A stretch of 64,000 nucleotides of DNA from Leptothoe spongobia TAU-MAC 1115. Its GTDB lineage: Bacteria; Cyanobacteriota; Cyanobacteriia; Phormidesmidales; Phormidesmidaceae. The stretch is taken from contig NZ_JADOES010000003.1 in assembly GCF_018739885.1 (NCBI RefSeq), positions 186,001 through 250,000 of the forward strand, given 5' to 3'. The position numbers were made by a program, and so were the translations under genes. This document shows positions 55,755 to 64,000 of the stretch, piece after piece; within the stretch, counting starts at the first letter, position 1; each line of letters starts with the position of its first letter. Below the pieces are notes generated by a model. The model worked only from the letters and a program-made list of their open reading frames with translations, had not been told where the DNA came from and searched no databases.

Positions 55755-55808
55755 ACACAGCCTGATGCTCTAGATTCAGTTTCATAAGGACACGGTGAGG
55801 TATTTGCC

Positions 55809-56393
55809 ATGGTAATGGTTGAGTCCACAATGCTGGCACTTGGAACTAAAGCTCCAGCATTTCAATTAACAGATGTTACCTCTGGTAACACAATTACGCT
55901 GGAGACCTTCGCAACCAGCAAGGCATTACTAGTCATGTTTATTTGCGTGCACTGCCCCTTTGTCAAACATGTGGAGCAGGAACTCGCAAAGATAGGTCAA
56001 GACTATATCAACCAAGACTTAGGGATAATCGCCATCAGTGCTAACAGTGTTGAAACTCATCCCCAGGATGCTCCTGAACATATGAAAACTCAGGCGGCAA
56101 CCCAAGGGTTTCAATTCCCATACTGCTACGATCAAAACCAAGCTGTGGCAAAAGCCTACACTGCTGCCTGTACTCCTGATTTTTTCCTATTTGATAGCAT
56201 GTTCAAACTGGCCTATCGAGGACAACTAGACAACAGTCGACCCAGCAATGGTAAACCCGTGACTGGGAAAGATTTACGGACAGCTATTGATACTGTTTTG
56301 GCAGGACAAAGTCTCTCTAGCGAACAGCTACCCAGCATCGGCTGTAATATCAAATGGATACCGGGACAAGCCCCTGCCTACTTTGGAGTGTAG
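55809..56393 (+). CDS. thioredoxin-like redoxin
   Basis: The 194-aa protein is of the AhpC/TSA-like, TlpA-like group common in cyanobacteria. The redox motif is CVHCPFVKH (LVMFICVHCPF), followed by IIAISANSVETHPQDAPEHM and YTAACTPDFFLFD. Late segment RGQLDNSRPSNGKPVTGKDL is typical of this subfamily. No signal peptide, so it is cytoplasmic. Electron donor and target unknown. Confidence 0.9.
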   Translation: MVMVESTMLALGTKAPAFQLTDVTSGNTITLETFATSKALLVMFICVHCPFVKHVEQELAKIGQDYINQDLGIIAISANSVETHPQDAPEHMKTQAATQGFQFPYCYDQNQAVAKAYTAACTPDFFLFDSMFKLAYRGQLDNSRPSNGKPVTGKDLRTAIDTVLAGQSLSSEQLPSIGCNIKWIPGQAPAYFGV

Positions 56394-56398
56394 AGACA

Positions 56399-57277
56399 CT
56401 ACATCAAATTAGCTCTGGGGCTAAAGGATTCTATAGCTCGAAGCTTTTCGTAAAGTTCGGCTTCCTGATCACTCAGTAGCTTGGGAACAACAACCTCTAT
56501 TTCGACAATTTGGTCGCCTCGTTCCGCTGAATTACGCCCATACCCCTTACCGGCCAAACGTAGCTTGCGCCCAGACTGAATGCCTGCAGGGATAGTCATT
56601 TGCACAGGGCCATCAAGGGTGGGCACAGTCACTTGTCCACCCAATACAGCCTCACTAGGAGTAATGGGCAAATGGCACACTACATCCGTTCCCTGCACAC
56701 TTAAAAAACGATGGGGCTCAACAACAATGTTGAGATATAAATCACCACCATTCATTCCTTGTCCCCGTAAACGAATACGTTGCCCCGTCACCATACCCGG
56801 TGGCATATCCACTTCTAGCGCTCGTCCATCTTCAAGCCGCACTCGTTCAGTGCCACCTTGAAATGCCCGTTCCAAGGGGACATGCAAGGATGCTTCTGCA
56901 TCACGACGTCGCAAATTTTTGGTTGTATGAGATGTCGAAGCTTTAGGACGCGGTTGAGCAGCGGGTGATGAGACTTCTTGGCGGTTGAGCAGCTGATCAA
57001 CAAAACGATTAAAGTCTTCTAAATCACGATAGTCCGCCTCAGATTTCTGTTGCAGCCAATAGCGACGATAATCATCGTACTGAGTCTTACGAGATGTATC
57101 TGAGAGAATTTCATACGCTTCACTTAACGATTTAAATCGCTCCTCAGCTTCTTGATCACCAGGATTGAGATCGGGATGAAACTGTCGGGCAAGGCGTCGA
57201 TAGGCCTGCTTGATAGATTGAGAATCGGCATCTTGAGCAATACCAAGAATCTCATAATAGTCTCGAAAATTTTGCAT
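56399..57277 (-). CDS. DnaJ-type co-chaperone without zinc finger
   Basis: The 292-aa protein has a J-domain (DYYEILGIAQDADSQSIKQAYR, catalytic HPD in RQFHPDLNPGDQ), a short linker and a DnaJ C-terminal substrate-binding domain (LHVPLERAFQGGTERVRLEDGR, MTIPAGIQSGRKLRLAGKGYGR). There is no CxxCxGxG zinc finger, so it is type II/CbpA-like. It lies 17 bp downstream of the dnaK gene and is probably the dedicated partner of that DnaK. Confidence 0.93.
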   Translation of the reverse strand: MQNFRDYYEILGIAQDADSQSIKQAYRRLARQFHPDLNPGDQEAEERFKSLSEAYEILSDTSRKTQYDDYRRYWLQQKSEADYRDLEDFNRFVDQLLNRQEVSSPAAQPRPKASTSHTTKNLRRRDAEASLHVPLERAFQGGTERVRLEDGRALEVDMPPGMVTGQRIRLRGQGMNGGDLYLNIVVEPHRFLSVQGTDVVCHLPITPSEAVLGGQVTVPTLDGPVQMTIPAGIQSGRKLRLAGKGYGRNSAERGDQIVEIEVVVPKLLSDQEAELYEKLRAIESFSPRANLM

Positions 57278-57294
57278 AATGGGGACTGACTGTC

Positions 57295-60200
57295 TTACCA
57301 GACTTCGTCCTGGTCTCCCCAGTCATCCTCGTTATAACGTGGCGTGCCGCTAGGTGGCCGAGGAGCAGCAGAATGACTGGAATATCCCTGGGATGAAGCA
57401 CTGGACGATCCCTTGGGGTTATCTGTAGGTTTATCGGCCCAAGGATCATCATCCACAGGAGCGCTAGAGTTTCCTTGATTAGTCTCTGATGCCGCGTTAG
57501 CCGGATAGCGATTGGAGGATTGGGATGCATAGCCAGAACCGGAAGAGGCATAACGATCACCGCCATACTCCCTTTCTAGTGACTCATCAGCATAGGAGGA
57601 AACCTGACGATTGTTGTCTTGCCCACCGGAGGGCTGCCCGTCAACGAAACGATTTCTGGGTGATTCCTGACTATATCCCCCTCGCTGGCCATAGGGTTCT
57701 TGACTATTGTTACGCCGGTTATAGCTTTGCTGATCATAGCTTTGCTGGTCATATCCCTGCTGGCCGTAATCCTGTGTGCCGTAGTCTTGGGATGAAGGGC
57801 GATCAAACGATGGCTTACCTACACCTGCATCGTTTCTACGAGGAGTCTCCCAGTCTTGATTACGAAGTGGAACGCTGTCACGACTTTGATCATTGCCATA
57901 ATCAGGAGTCTCATAGCTACCCTGGTTGTAGTTTTGGCGTTGGTCAGACCTCAGGTCATAGCGATTTTGGTTATTTGAGCCATATTCAACCCCTTGCTCG
58001 TAAGGCTGTTGATCGTAATTTTTCTGGTTGTAAGTATCTTGACCATAGGGCTCCTGTGAACGAGCCGGACCATAGGCATCGCGAGGCTGTTTTGATGGCG
58101 CATCATAGATGTCGGAACCATAAGGGTTTTGGTTCACCTGGTTATAGCGATCTTGCCTATATCGGTCTTGGCCATAGGCAGGTTGACCATAACTATTTTG
58201 CTGATGATCATAATAGGAATTATTGTCATAACTACGATTGTCAGACCCACTGCGTGGGGAAGCATCATATCCCTGATTGCCAGCACCACCTTGCCGCATT
58301 GGTGATCGACTCCAGCGATCGTCCCAATCATCCCAACCATTGCGGTTATCCCGACGATCAGCAGACCAGCTGGGACTCTCCCACTGGCTTTGACCATTCC
58401 AGTCGTAGTCACGACGGTAGTAATCATCGTCTTCGTCAAATGCTTTTTTGATGGTGTCGCCAATTTGGCTAAAGATATTGCCGTCTTCGTTATCAGCGTC
58501 GTAGAGATAGGCTTCACGATTGAGTTCATACAGTTCATCCTGTAACTCAGACTGAATCATATCGATCATGCGCTCATCTTCTCGTTTGAGAGCATCGCGC
58601 AGATCCTGAATTAGATTGTCAATGCGACGCTTGCGATCTCGAGCAAACTGCAAACCAAAGTCAATGGAAACACTGCGCATAGCGCGCTCGGCTTGAAACG
58701 TAAGCGTCTCAGCACGATTACGCTTCTCAATGCGCTCCCGCTGCCCCCGATCTACATCAGCAAACTCTTCTGCTTCCCGCAGCATTTGCTGAATATCGTC
58801 CTCAGACAGGTTCGAAGCTTCTTGAACGGTAATACTTTGCTCACGACCTGTGGTTTTATCCATGGCCGACACCTGCAAAATACCATTGGCGTCAATGTCA
58901 AACGACACCTGCACCTGAGGAATTCCACGGGGGGCAGGCGGGATGCCCATAAGCTTAAAGCGACCTAGGGATTTATTATCCATGCCCATCTCCCGCTCCC
59001 CTTGAAGTACATGCACTTCAACAACGGTTTGATTATTTTCAGACGTGGAAAATACATCCGAACGACGCACCGGAATCGTAGTGTTGCGGGGAATCACTTT
59101 TTTCATGACACCGCCAATGGTTTCTAGCCCCAAAGACAATGGCGTCACATCCAGCAGCATGATGTCCTTTACCTCTTCGGTGAGGATACCAGCTTGGATC
59201 GCAGCTCCCACAGCTACGGCTTCGTCAGGGTTCACATTCTGGCTGGGCTCTTTGCTCAGCATCGACCGCACCAGCTGCTGCACCATGGGCATCCGGCTAG
59301 AGCCACCCACCAGTACGACCTCATCGATTTGAGAGGGCGATAAGCGAGCATCATGCATAGCTTGCTGCAACGGCGCACGCAATCGACCAATCAGCTCAGC
59401 ACAGAGGGTTTCAAAGTGCGATCGCGACAGCTTTTTCTCAATATGCTTTGGCCCATCAGCCGTCGCCGTAATAAACGGTAGGTTGATTTCGGCAGTGGGT
59501 AACCCTGACAGCTCCACCTTGGCTTTTTCAGCAGCTTCAGTCAGACGCTGCAAAGCTTGACGGTCACGGCGCAGATCCACACCCTCAATTTCTAAAAATT
59601 CATCTGCCAGCCAGTCAACGATTTTACTATCAAAATTGACACCGCCGAGCTGGGTATCACCGCTGGTTGACTTGACCTCAAATACACCATTACGTACATC
59701 CAAGATCGAGACATCAAATGTGCCACCACCCAGATCAAATACTAGAATCGTTTGATTAAACTGTTGCTCTAATCCATAGGCTAAAGCAGCAGCTGTAGGC
59801 TCATTAATAATTCGCTTAACTTCAAGACCGGCAATACGACCAGCATCACGAGTCGCCTGACGTTGCGCATCATTAAAGTAGGCAGGCACCGTAATCACAG
59901 CACCCGTTACTGGCTGCCCCATATAACGGCTGGCCTCTTCTGCCAGCTTACGCAACACCATTGCCGATACTTCCTCGGGCGCAAAGTCCTTATCCAATCG
60001 AGGGCAACGGATTTTGACATTACCCGCCTCATCTTTGCGCACGGTGTAGGGAACGCGCTTCGACTCAGAACTCAGTTCCGTATATTTCCGACCCAGATAC
60101 CGCTTGACGTTGTAGAACGTATTTTGAGGATTTAATACTGTTTGTCGCCGGGCCATTTGGCCCACCAAGCGTTCTCCCTCTTTGCTAAAAGCAACCACAG

Positions 60201-60312
60201 AAGGAGTCGTACGCATCCCCTCCACATTGGCAATGACCACCGGCTTGCCACCTTCGATGACTGAGACAACTGAATTGGTAGTACCCAGGTCAATACCGAC
60301 GACCTTTCCCAT
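57295..60312 (-). CDS. dnaK: DnaK chaperone with long low-complexity tail (DnaK3-like)
   Basis: The 1005-aa Hsp70 begins [17 protein letters not shown]; the ATPase domain shows [34 protein letters not shown] and [10 protein letters not shown], and the substrate domain has [16 protein letters not shown]. Normal Hsp70 ends near residue 620-640. From about residue 622 to 1005 the protein is a disordered tail of Gln, Asn, Tyr, Asp, Gly, Ser and Arg, with repeating YGQ/YDQ/YNQ units. Cyanobacterial DnaK3 proteins, which associate with thylakoid membranes and polysomes, have extended C-termini, but this one is much longer than I would expect. Co-transcribed with dnaJ. Confidence 0.95.
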   Translation of the reverse strand: MGKVVGIDLGTTNSVVSVIEGGKPVVIANVEGMRTTPSVVAFSKEGERLVGQMARRQTVLNPQNTFYNVKRYLGRKYTELSSESKRVPYTVRKDEAGNVKIRCPRLDKDFAPEEVSAMVLRKLAEEASRYMGQPVTGAVITVPAYFNDAQRQATRDAGRIAGLEVKRIINEPTAAALAYGLEQQFNQTILVFDLGGGTFDVSILDVRNGVFEVKSTSGDTQLGGVNFDSKIVDWLADEFLEIEGVDLRRDRQALQRLTEAAEKAKVELSGLPTAEINLPFITATADGPKHIEKKLSRSHFETLCAELIGRLRAPLQQAMHDARLSPSQIDEVVLVGGSSRMPMVQQLVRSMLSKEPSQNVNPDEAVAVGAAIQAGILTEEVKDIMLLDVTPLSLGLETIGGVMKKVIPRNTTIPVRRSDVFSTSENNQTVVEVHVLQGEREMGMDNKSLGRFKLMGIPPAPRGIPQVQVSFDIDANGILQVSAMDKTTGREQSITVQEASNLSEDDIQQMLREAEEFADVDRGQRERIEKRNRAETLTFQAERAMRSVSIDFGLQFARDRKRRIDNLIQDLRDALKREDERMIDMIQSELQDELYELNREAYLYDADNEDGNIFSQIGDTIKKAFDEDDDYYRRDYDWNGQSQWESPSWSADRRDNRNGWDDWDDRWSRSPMRQGGAGNQGYDASPRSGSDNRSYDNNSYYDHQQNSYGQPAYGQDRYRQDRYNQVNQNPYGSDIYDAPSKQPRDAYGPARSQEPYGQDTYNQKNYDQQPYEQGVEYGSNNQNRYDLRSDQRQNYNQGSYETPDYGNDQSRDSVPLRNQDWETPRRNDAGVGKPSFDRPSSQDYGTQDYGQQGYDQQSYDQQSYNRRNNSQEPYGQRGGYSQESPRNRFVDGQPSGGQDNNRQVSSYADESLEREYGGDRYASSGSGYASQSSNRYPANAASETNQGNSSAPVDDDPWADKPTDNPKGSSSASSQGYSSHSAAPRPPSGTPRYNEDDWGDQDEVW

Positions 60313-60525
60313 TCGCTAGGTTTCTCCCACTGCGCCTGTAGTGACGATAACCGTCTTCTACACAATAACCATATATATAGTAGTCGCTTAGTAGTCTAAG
60401 CCACTATTGTGCTACTGCTTAACCGCATACACACATGACCATAATGGTCTGGTTAGGACAAAATTGTCTATTCCAGAGAACCGACTATAACTTGTTCGAA
60501 TTCTCTGATAGTATGGAATTCGCAA

Positions 60526-60608
60526 GCGGATGTGGCGGAATTGGTAGACGCGCTAGGTTTAGGTTCTAGTGTCTTCGTGACGTGAAGGTTCAAGTCCTTT
60601 CATCCGCA
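60526..60608 (+). tRNA. tRNA-Leu (anticodon TAG)
   Basis: The acceptor stem GCGGATG pairs with CATCCGC, with D-arm GCGGAATTGGTAGACGCG, anticodon loop containing TAG in GGTTTAGGTTC, a long variable arm (GTGTCTTCGTGACGT) as expected of a class II tRNA, and T-arm GGTTCAAGTCC. No CCA is encoded. Confidence 0.95.
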
Positions 60609-60612
60609 TTAA

Positions 60613-60650
60613 AAGCCCGGTTTTTTGAAAAAACCGGGCTTCTTGTTTTG
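60613..60650 (+). terminator. terminator of tRNA-Leu
   Basis: AAGCCCGGTTTTTT (60613-60626) pairs with AAAAAACCGGGCTT (60628-60641), followed by CTTGTTTTG. The hairpin starts 5 nt after the tRNA. Confidence 0.9.
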
Positions 60651-60758
60651 AGAAACCGGGGCTCTAGCGGATGGTTGCAAATTCTGTAACCCAACTCAGC
60701 CATCAAAATTCTCCGCTCATACTAGGCACAAGAAACCAATTGAGCAGCAAGAGAAATC

Positions 60759-61679
60759 ATGGCAAAGTCAATGAGATCGGGTCTAGCAATCCTCGTTGCC
60801 GTCGCTAGTTTAGCAAGTTGCGCTGCCGCTAACGAGTTCGGTAGCGATGCCAGCTTCAAAGCTGAGGCTCCGATGGAGTCTACGGCAGTGGCCGAATCAG
60901 CCAATATTTTGACCGCTCAGGGGGCAGCCCAGGATGCCGTTGAGGCGGAAGCAGATATTAGCAGTCCGGTTGAGCCCCCCAATGACACTGGCGTTACAGC
61001 TGGTCAACCTCAACTCATTAAAAGGGCGCAACTCAGCCTAGTCGTTGACTCCATTGATGCAGGTCTCAAGAACGCATCACAAATTATTCGGGCACAACAG
61101 GGCGATATTTTAGATCTTCAAGACGATCAGATAGAAGCCATTCATCGCACAGCGTATCTACGAATTCGAGTCCCCCAGGCAAATTTAGACCCTTTATTAG
61201 AAGCTCTAGGGGAACTTGGGACCATCCAGCAACAGGGACTCAGTGCAGAGGATGTATCAACCCAAATCGTCGATGCCCAAGCAAGACTCCGTAATCTCCG
61301 AAAATCCGAGGAATCTTTACTCAAAATCATGGAGCGTTCTGGTGAAATCTCTCATGTCTTAGAGGTTTCACGGGAGCTAAGTCGTGTACGAGAACAGATC
61401 GAACAAATTGATGCCCGTGTGCAAAATTTACAGACACAGGTACGTTACTCCACCGTGGACCTCACATTGGCAGCCGCTGTCGCTTCACAGCCCATTGGCC
61501 GCCCTCTAGGGGAAACCATTGGTGCTACTTGGCAAGAGGCTACTCAATCAGTAGGAGACCTAACGGTGGGATTAATGCAGATAGGTCTATGGTTACTGGC
61601 CTACAGTCCTTATCTTTTAGTGGTAGCTATTGCTGGTGTCTTGGGCTATCGCACCCTTCGGCGTAGGCCTAGCGCTTAA
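60759..61679 (+). CDS. DUF4349 lipoprotein
   Basis: The 306-aa protein has a lipobox (LASLASCAAAN) and a DUF4349 domain: IKRAQLSLVVDSIDAGLKNASQ, RTAYLRIRVPQANLDPLLEALGELG, and a coiled-coil region LSRVREQIEQIDARVQNLQTQV. A C-terminal TM helix follows (about 265-295) with a basic end RRRPSA. It should be anchored at both ends in the cell envelope. Function unknown. Confidence 0.9.
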   Translation: MAKSMRSGLAILVAVASLASCAAANEFGSDASFKAEAPMESTAVAESANILTAQGAAQDAVEAEADISSPVEPPNDTGVTAGQPQLIKRAQLSLVVDSIDAGLKNASQIIRAQQGDILDLQDDQIEAIHRTAYLRIRVPQANLDPLLEALGELGTIQQQGLSAEDVSTQIVDAQARLRNLRKSEESLLKIMERSGEISHVLEVSRELSRVREQIEQIDARVQNLQTQVRYSTVDLTLAAAVASQPIGRPLGETIGATWQEATQSVGDLTVGLMQIGLWLLAYSPYLLVVAIAGVLGYRTLRRRPSA

Positions 61680-61690
61680 GTTTTCCTCTC

Positions 61691-61758
61691 AGAAACCCGG
61701 TTTTTATAGAGATCCTGAATTTTGTGCGAAAGCTCATCCTACTAAAAACCGGGTTTCT
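61691..61758. terminator. bidirectional terminator-like inverted repeat
   Basis: AGAAACCCGGTTTTTA (61691-61706) and its exact reverse complement (61743-61758) are separated by 36 nt. They lie between the ends of two convergent genes (61679 and 61761). The arms resemble the tRNA-Leu terminator stem (AAACCGGG). Confidence 0.75.
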
Positions 61759-61760
61759 CC

Positions 61761-62759
61761 CTAGGAAAGGCCGTAATAGTCCTTGTACCAAGCCACAAAT
61801 TTTTCGATGCCGACTTCTAGGGGAGTGCTGGGGGCAAAACCTACTTCAGCCGAGAGGTCAGCCACATCAGCGTAGGTTGCCGTCACATCTCCTGGCTGCA
61901 TGGGCATCATTTCTTTTTCCGCCGTCTTACCAAGGGCCTGTTCAATAATTTCGATAAAGCGCATTAGCTCCACGGGGCTATGATTACCGATGTTATAGAG
62001 CTTATAAGGTGCAGTGGTATTAAAGGTCGCATCTTCTATGGGTATGGGTAAATGCCGCATCACCCGAACGACACCTTCAACGACATCATCTATATAAGTA
62101 AAATCACGTTGCATTTTTCCGTGGTTATAGACCTGGATAGGTCGGTTATTTGCGATCGCATCCACAAACTTAAAGTAAGCCATATCCGGTCGTCCCCAAG
62201 GGCCATAAACCGTAAAAAAGCGTAGTCCCGTCGTTGGCAAATTATACAAATGACTATAAGAATGGGCCATTAGCTCATTTGCTTTTTTAGTCGCAGCATA
62301 GAGTGACACCGGATGATCTACGTTATCCGCAGTTGCAAACGGCACCTTGCGATTAGCACCGTAGACTGAGCTGGATGACGCATAAACCAAATGCTCCACA
62401 CCATGGTGACGGCATCCTTCCAAAATATGGATAAAGCCTGCTAAATTGCTATCTGCGTAAGCATACGGGTTTTTGAGCGAATACCTCACCCCAGCCTGAG
62501 CCGCTAGATGAATCACCCGATCAAAGGATTGCTCCTGAAACAAAGCAATCATCTGGTCACGAGCAGCCAAGTCCAAATTCGTAAACGAAAAAGACGGATG
62601 AGGCAACAATTGCGCGAGGCGGTCTTGTTTGAGCGACACATCATAGTAATCGTTGAGGTTATCAATGCCGTACACGACATCCCCCTCAGCCAATAGCCGC
62701 TGAGCCACAAAGTACCCAATAAAGCCAGCTACACCTGTTACCAAGACATTCATATACAA
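61761..62759 (-). CDS. NAD-dependent epimerase, UDP-glucuronate 4-epimerase-like
   Basis: The 332-aa short-chain-dehydrogenase-type epimerase has the NAD motif VTGVAGFIGYFVAQRL, FDRVIHLAAQAGVRYS, the catalytic YAATKKANELM, and TGLRFFTVYGPWGRPDMA. The sequence, YGIDNLNDYYDVSLKQDRL included, matches UDP-GlcA 4-epimerases involved in polysaccharide synthesis. ATG 62759 or the ATG two codons later (NVLVTGV) may be used. Confidence 0.9.
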   Translation of the reverse strand: MYMNVLVTGVAGFIGYFVAQRLLAEGDVVYGIDNLNDYYDVSLKQDRLAQLLPHPSFSFTNLDLAARDQMIALFQEQSFDRVIHLAAQAGVRYSLKNPYAYADSNLAGFIHILEGCRHHGVEHLVYASSSSVYGANRKVPFATADNVDHPVSLYAATKKANELMAHSYSHLYNLPTTGLRFFTVYGPWGRPDMAYFKFVDAIANNRPIQVYNHGKMQRDFTYIDDVVEGVVRVMRHLPIPIEDATFNTTAPYKLYNIGNHSPVELMRFIEIIEQALGKTAEKEMMPMQPGDVTATYADVADLSAEVGFAPSTPLEVGIEKFVAWYKDYYGLS

Positions 62760-63232
62760 CTAAATCCCGTTGAACGAGCCTACTATAGGGTAGCTTTCCC
62801 CTGACAGCTCCTAAACCTGAAGCCAGTACAACCGTCCCATCACCAACTCCAAACAACCCCATGCATTCACGTCTAAAATCCTGAAACCAGACAAAATGTA
62901 GGATCATGTTAAAAACTTTTCTAAAGGTTTAGAGTTCGTTTTAAAAAGCGATGCAGCAAAACGAAACTATTTCTAAGTTTTTCTACAAACTTTACCCCGA
63001 TCAAATAAATGATTTTCGCCGGATATATGGCTCCACATAAAAGCCCATAGAACTCTTTCATAGAAGAGCTAGTAATCTCATAAGGTCTGATAGACAGACA
63101 TATTCAGCTTCATTTAAAAAGTAACTTCGGAACGCTACTAGCATCTTTTTTGAAGAGGAAACAACTGTTCTACATCAGTGCTAGGATTGCCAGAGAACAA
63201 ATGTGAAAGAAGTTAGAAGGACGTAAGTGTAA
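62760..63232. other. 473-bp divergent region before pnp
   Basis: The AT-rich gap contains the pnp promoter and leader. An imperfect pair AGTTCGTTTT (62933-62942)/AAAACGAAACT (62958-62968) could form a leader hairpin, possibly an RNase III-type autoregulation site of pnp as in other bacteria, but this is speculative. No other gene is seen. Confidence 0.45.
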
Positions 63233-64000
63233 ATGCAAGAAATTGACAAGTTAATATCCTTTGATGGACGGGATATTAGACTTAAGATGGGTCTTTTAGC
63301 ACCCCAGGCAGGCGGATCCGTCTTGATTGAATCTGGCGAAACCGCTGTATTAGTGACAGCTACCCTGTCAGATCCACGAGCTGGCATCGACTTTCTGCCC
63401 TTATTGGTGGATTACGAAGAGCGTCTCTACGCAGCTGGTCGTATCCCCGGTGGATTTTTACGTCGCGAAGGACGTCCACCAGAACGAGCTACTCTAGTTA
63501 GCCGCCTCATCGACCGACCCATGCGGCCGCTATTCCCTTCATGGATGCGAAATGATATTCAAATCGTCGCAACCACTGTCTCCATGGACCATGATGTCCC
63601 CCCCGATGTCCTAGCAGCAACAGGGGCATCCCTTGCAACTCTCCTAGCCAAGATTCCATTTTACGGTCCGATGGCAGCCGTAAGAGTTGGTCTGATCGGT
63701 GATGACTTTATTATTAACCCCACCTATAAAGAAATTGAAGACGGAGATTTGGACCTCATCGTCGCAGGGTCTCCCGATGGTGTGATCATGGTTGAAGCTG
63801 GGGCCAACCAGCTACCCGAGCAGGATGTGATTGAAGCCATCGACTTTGGTTATGAGGTCGTTCGCGATATCATCCAAGCTCAAAAAGATATCATTGCTGA
63901 ACTAGGTATTGAACCTGTAAGTCTACCTACTCCAGAAACAGCTCCCACTCTGGCAGACTTTTTAGCTGATAAAGCCACCGATGGGATCAAAGATATCCTC
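63233..64000 (+). CDS. pnp: polyribonucleotide nucleotidyltransferase (3' part outside window)
   Basis: PNPase degrades RNA 3' to 5' using phosphate. 256 codons of the N-terminal half are visible: [78 protein letters not shown] (in pieces). ATG 63233 follows AGAAGGA ribosome-binding sequence. The catalytic second RNase-PH domain and the KH-S1 region lie beyond the window. Confidence 0.96.
   Translation, partial: MQEIDKLISFDGRDIRLKMGLLAPQAGGSVLIESGETAVLVTATLSDPRAGIDFLPLLVDYEERLYAAGRIPGGFLRREGRPPERATLVSRLIDRPMRPLFPSWMRNDIQIVATTVSMDHDVPPDVLAATGASLATLLAKIPFYGPMAAVRVGLIGDDFIINPTYKEIEDGDLDLIVAGSPDGVIMVEAGANQLPEQDVIEAIDFGYEVVRDIIQAQKDIIAELGIEPVSLPTPETAPTLADFLADKATDGIKDIL

Noticed and set aside
57525..58451. 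308-codon open frame on the plus strand opposite the dnaK tail
   Set aside because: It is a His/Asp/Ser-rich mirror of the repetitive Q/N/Y-coding tail on the other strand, with no domain-like pattern.

Overview
The window reads as chromosomal DNA of a cyanobacterium. It carries a complete kaiA-kaiB-kaiC circadian clock locus, the chlorophyll gene chlM, ycf46, cyanobacterial DUF families (DUF2808, DUF928, AMIN, DICT, CHASE2), frequent HIP1 octamers (GCGATCGC) and a dnaK with its own dnaJ. Marine or Leptolyngbya-like relatives are possible, but the sequence alone does not settle the genus. Most of it is housekeeping DNA with short intergenic gaps.

Layout. 1-9.4 kb: an ABC ATPase cut by the window edge, tRNA-Arg, kaiA/kaiB/kaiC, a lumenal c-type cytochrome, NAD kinase, an SH3 protein, and ycf46. 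9.4-13.2 kb: a minus-strand translation and membrane-biogenesis block, rpmH-rnpA-PH protein-yidC-jag/khpB-yceD-like-ycf46. 13.3-18 kb: a DUF2808 protein, then the proton-pumping transhydrogenase pntA-pntB. 18-23.4 kb: Uma2 nuclease-like gene, a zinc-ribbon/DUF218 fusion, a VKOR-thioredoxin fusion, an anti-sigma/ECF-sigma pair and a spondin-domain PEP-CTERM protein. 23.7-33 kb: S-formylglutathione hydrolase, CPBP protease, a TRAP transporter whose binding protein (26.3 kb) and permeases (30.3-32.3 kb) are split by a lipoprotein, a damaged toxin-antitoxin pair and an MFS transporter.

33.7-39.3 kb is the most unusual segment: an AT-rich four-gene plus-strand cluster encoding an OvoA/EgtB-type nonheme-iron sulfoxide synthase without the usual OvoA methyltransferase domain, an EgtD-type histidine N-alpha-methyltransferase, a methyltransferase resembling the alpha-keto-acid beta-C-methyltransferase MppJ, and a HisC-like aminotransferase. 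An EgtC-family amidotransferase lies convergently downstream. Together they suggest a thiohistidine pathway, possibly yielding a beta-C-methylated ergothioneine/ovothiol-like compound that I cannot match to a known product.

40-47.5 kb: a 1.5-kaa two-partner-secretion/beta-helix/CHAT protease, a DUF928 protein and a CHASE2-GGDEF cyclase. 47.5-64 kb: chlM, nagA, purE, amt, a DICT-GAF histidine kinase, an AMIN-domain protein, a 31-residue membrane peptide, a redoxin, dnaJ and a dnaK with a ~385-residue Q/N/Y/D/G-rich tail, tRNA-Leu, a DUF4349 lipoprotein, a UDP-glucuronate epimerase-like gene and the start of pnp. Several perfect loopless palindromes, a heptamer repeat, a 102-bp-period direct repeat and a possible MITE lie between genes. 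All assignments rest on reading the sequence and recall of families; no database search was run.
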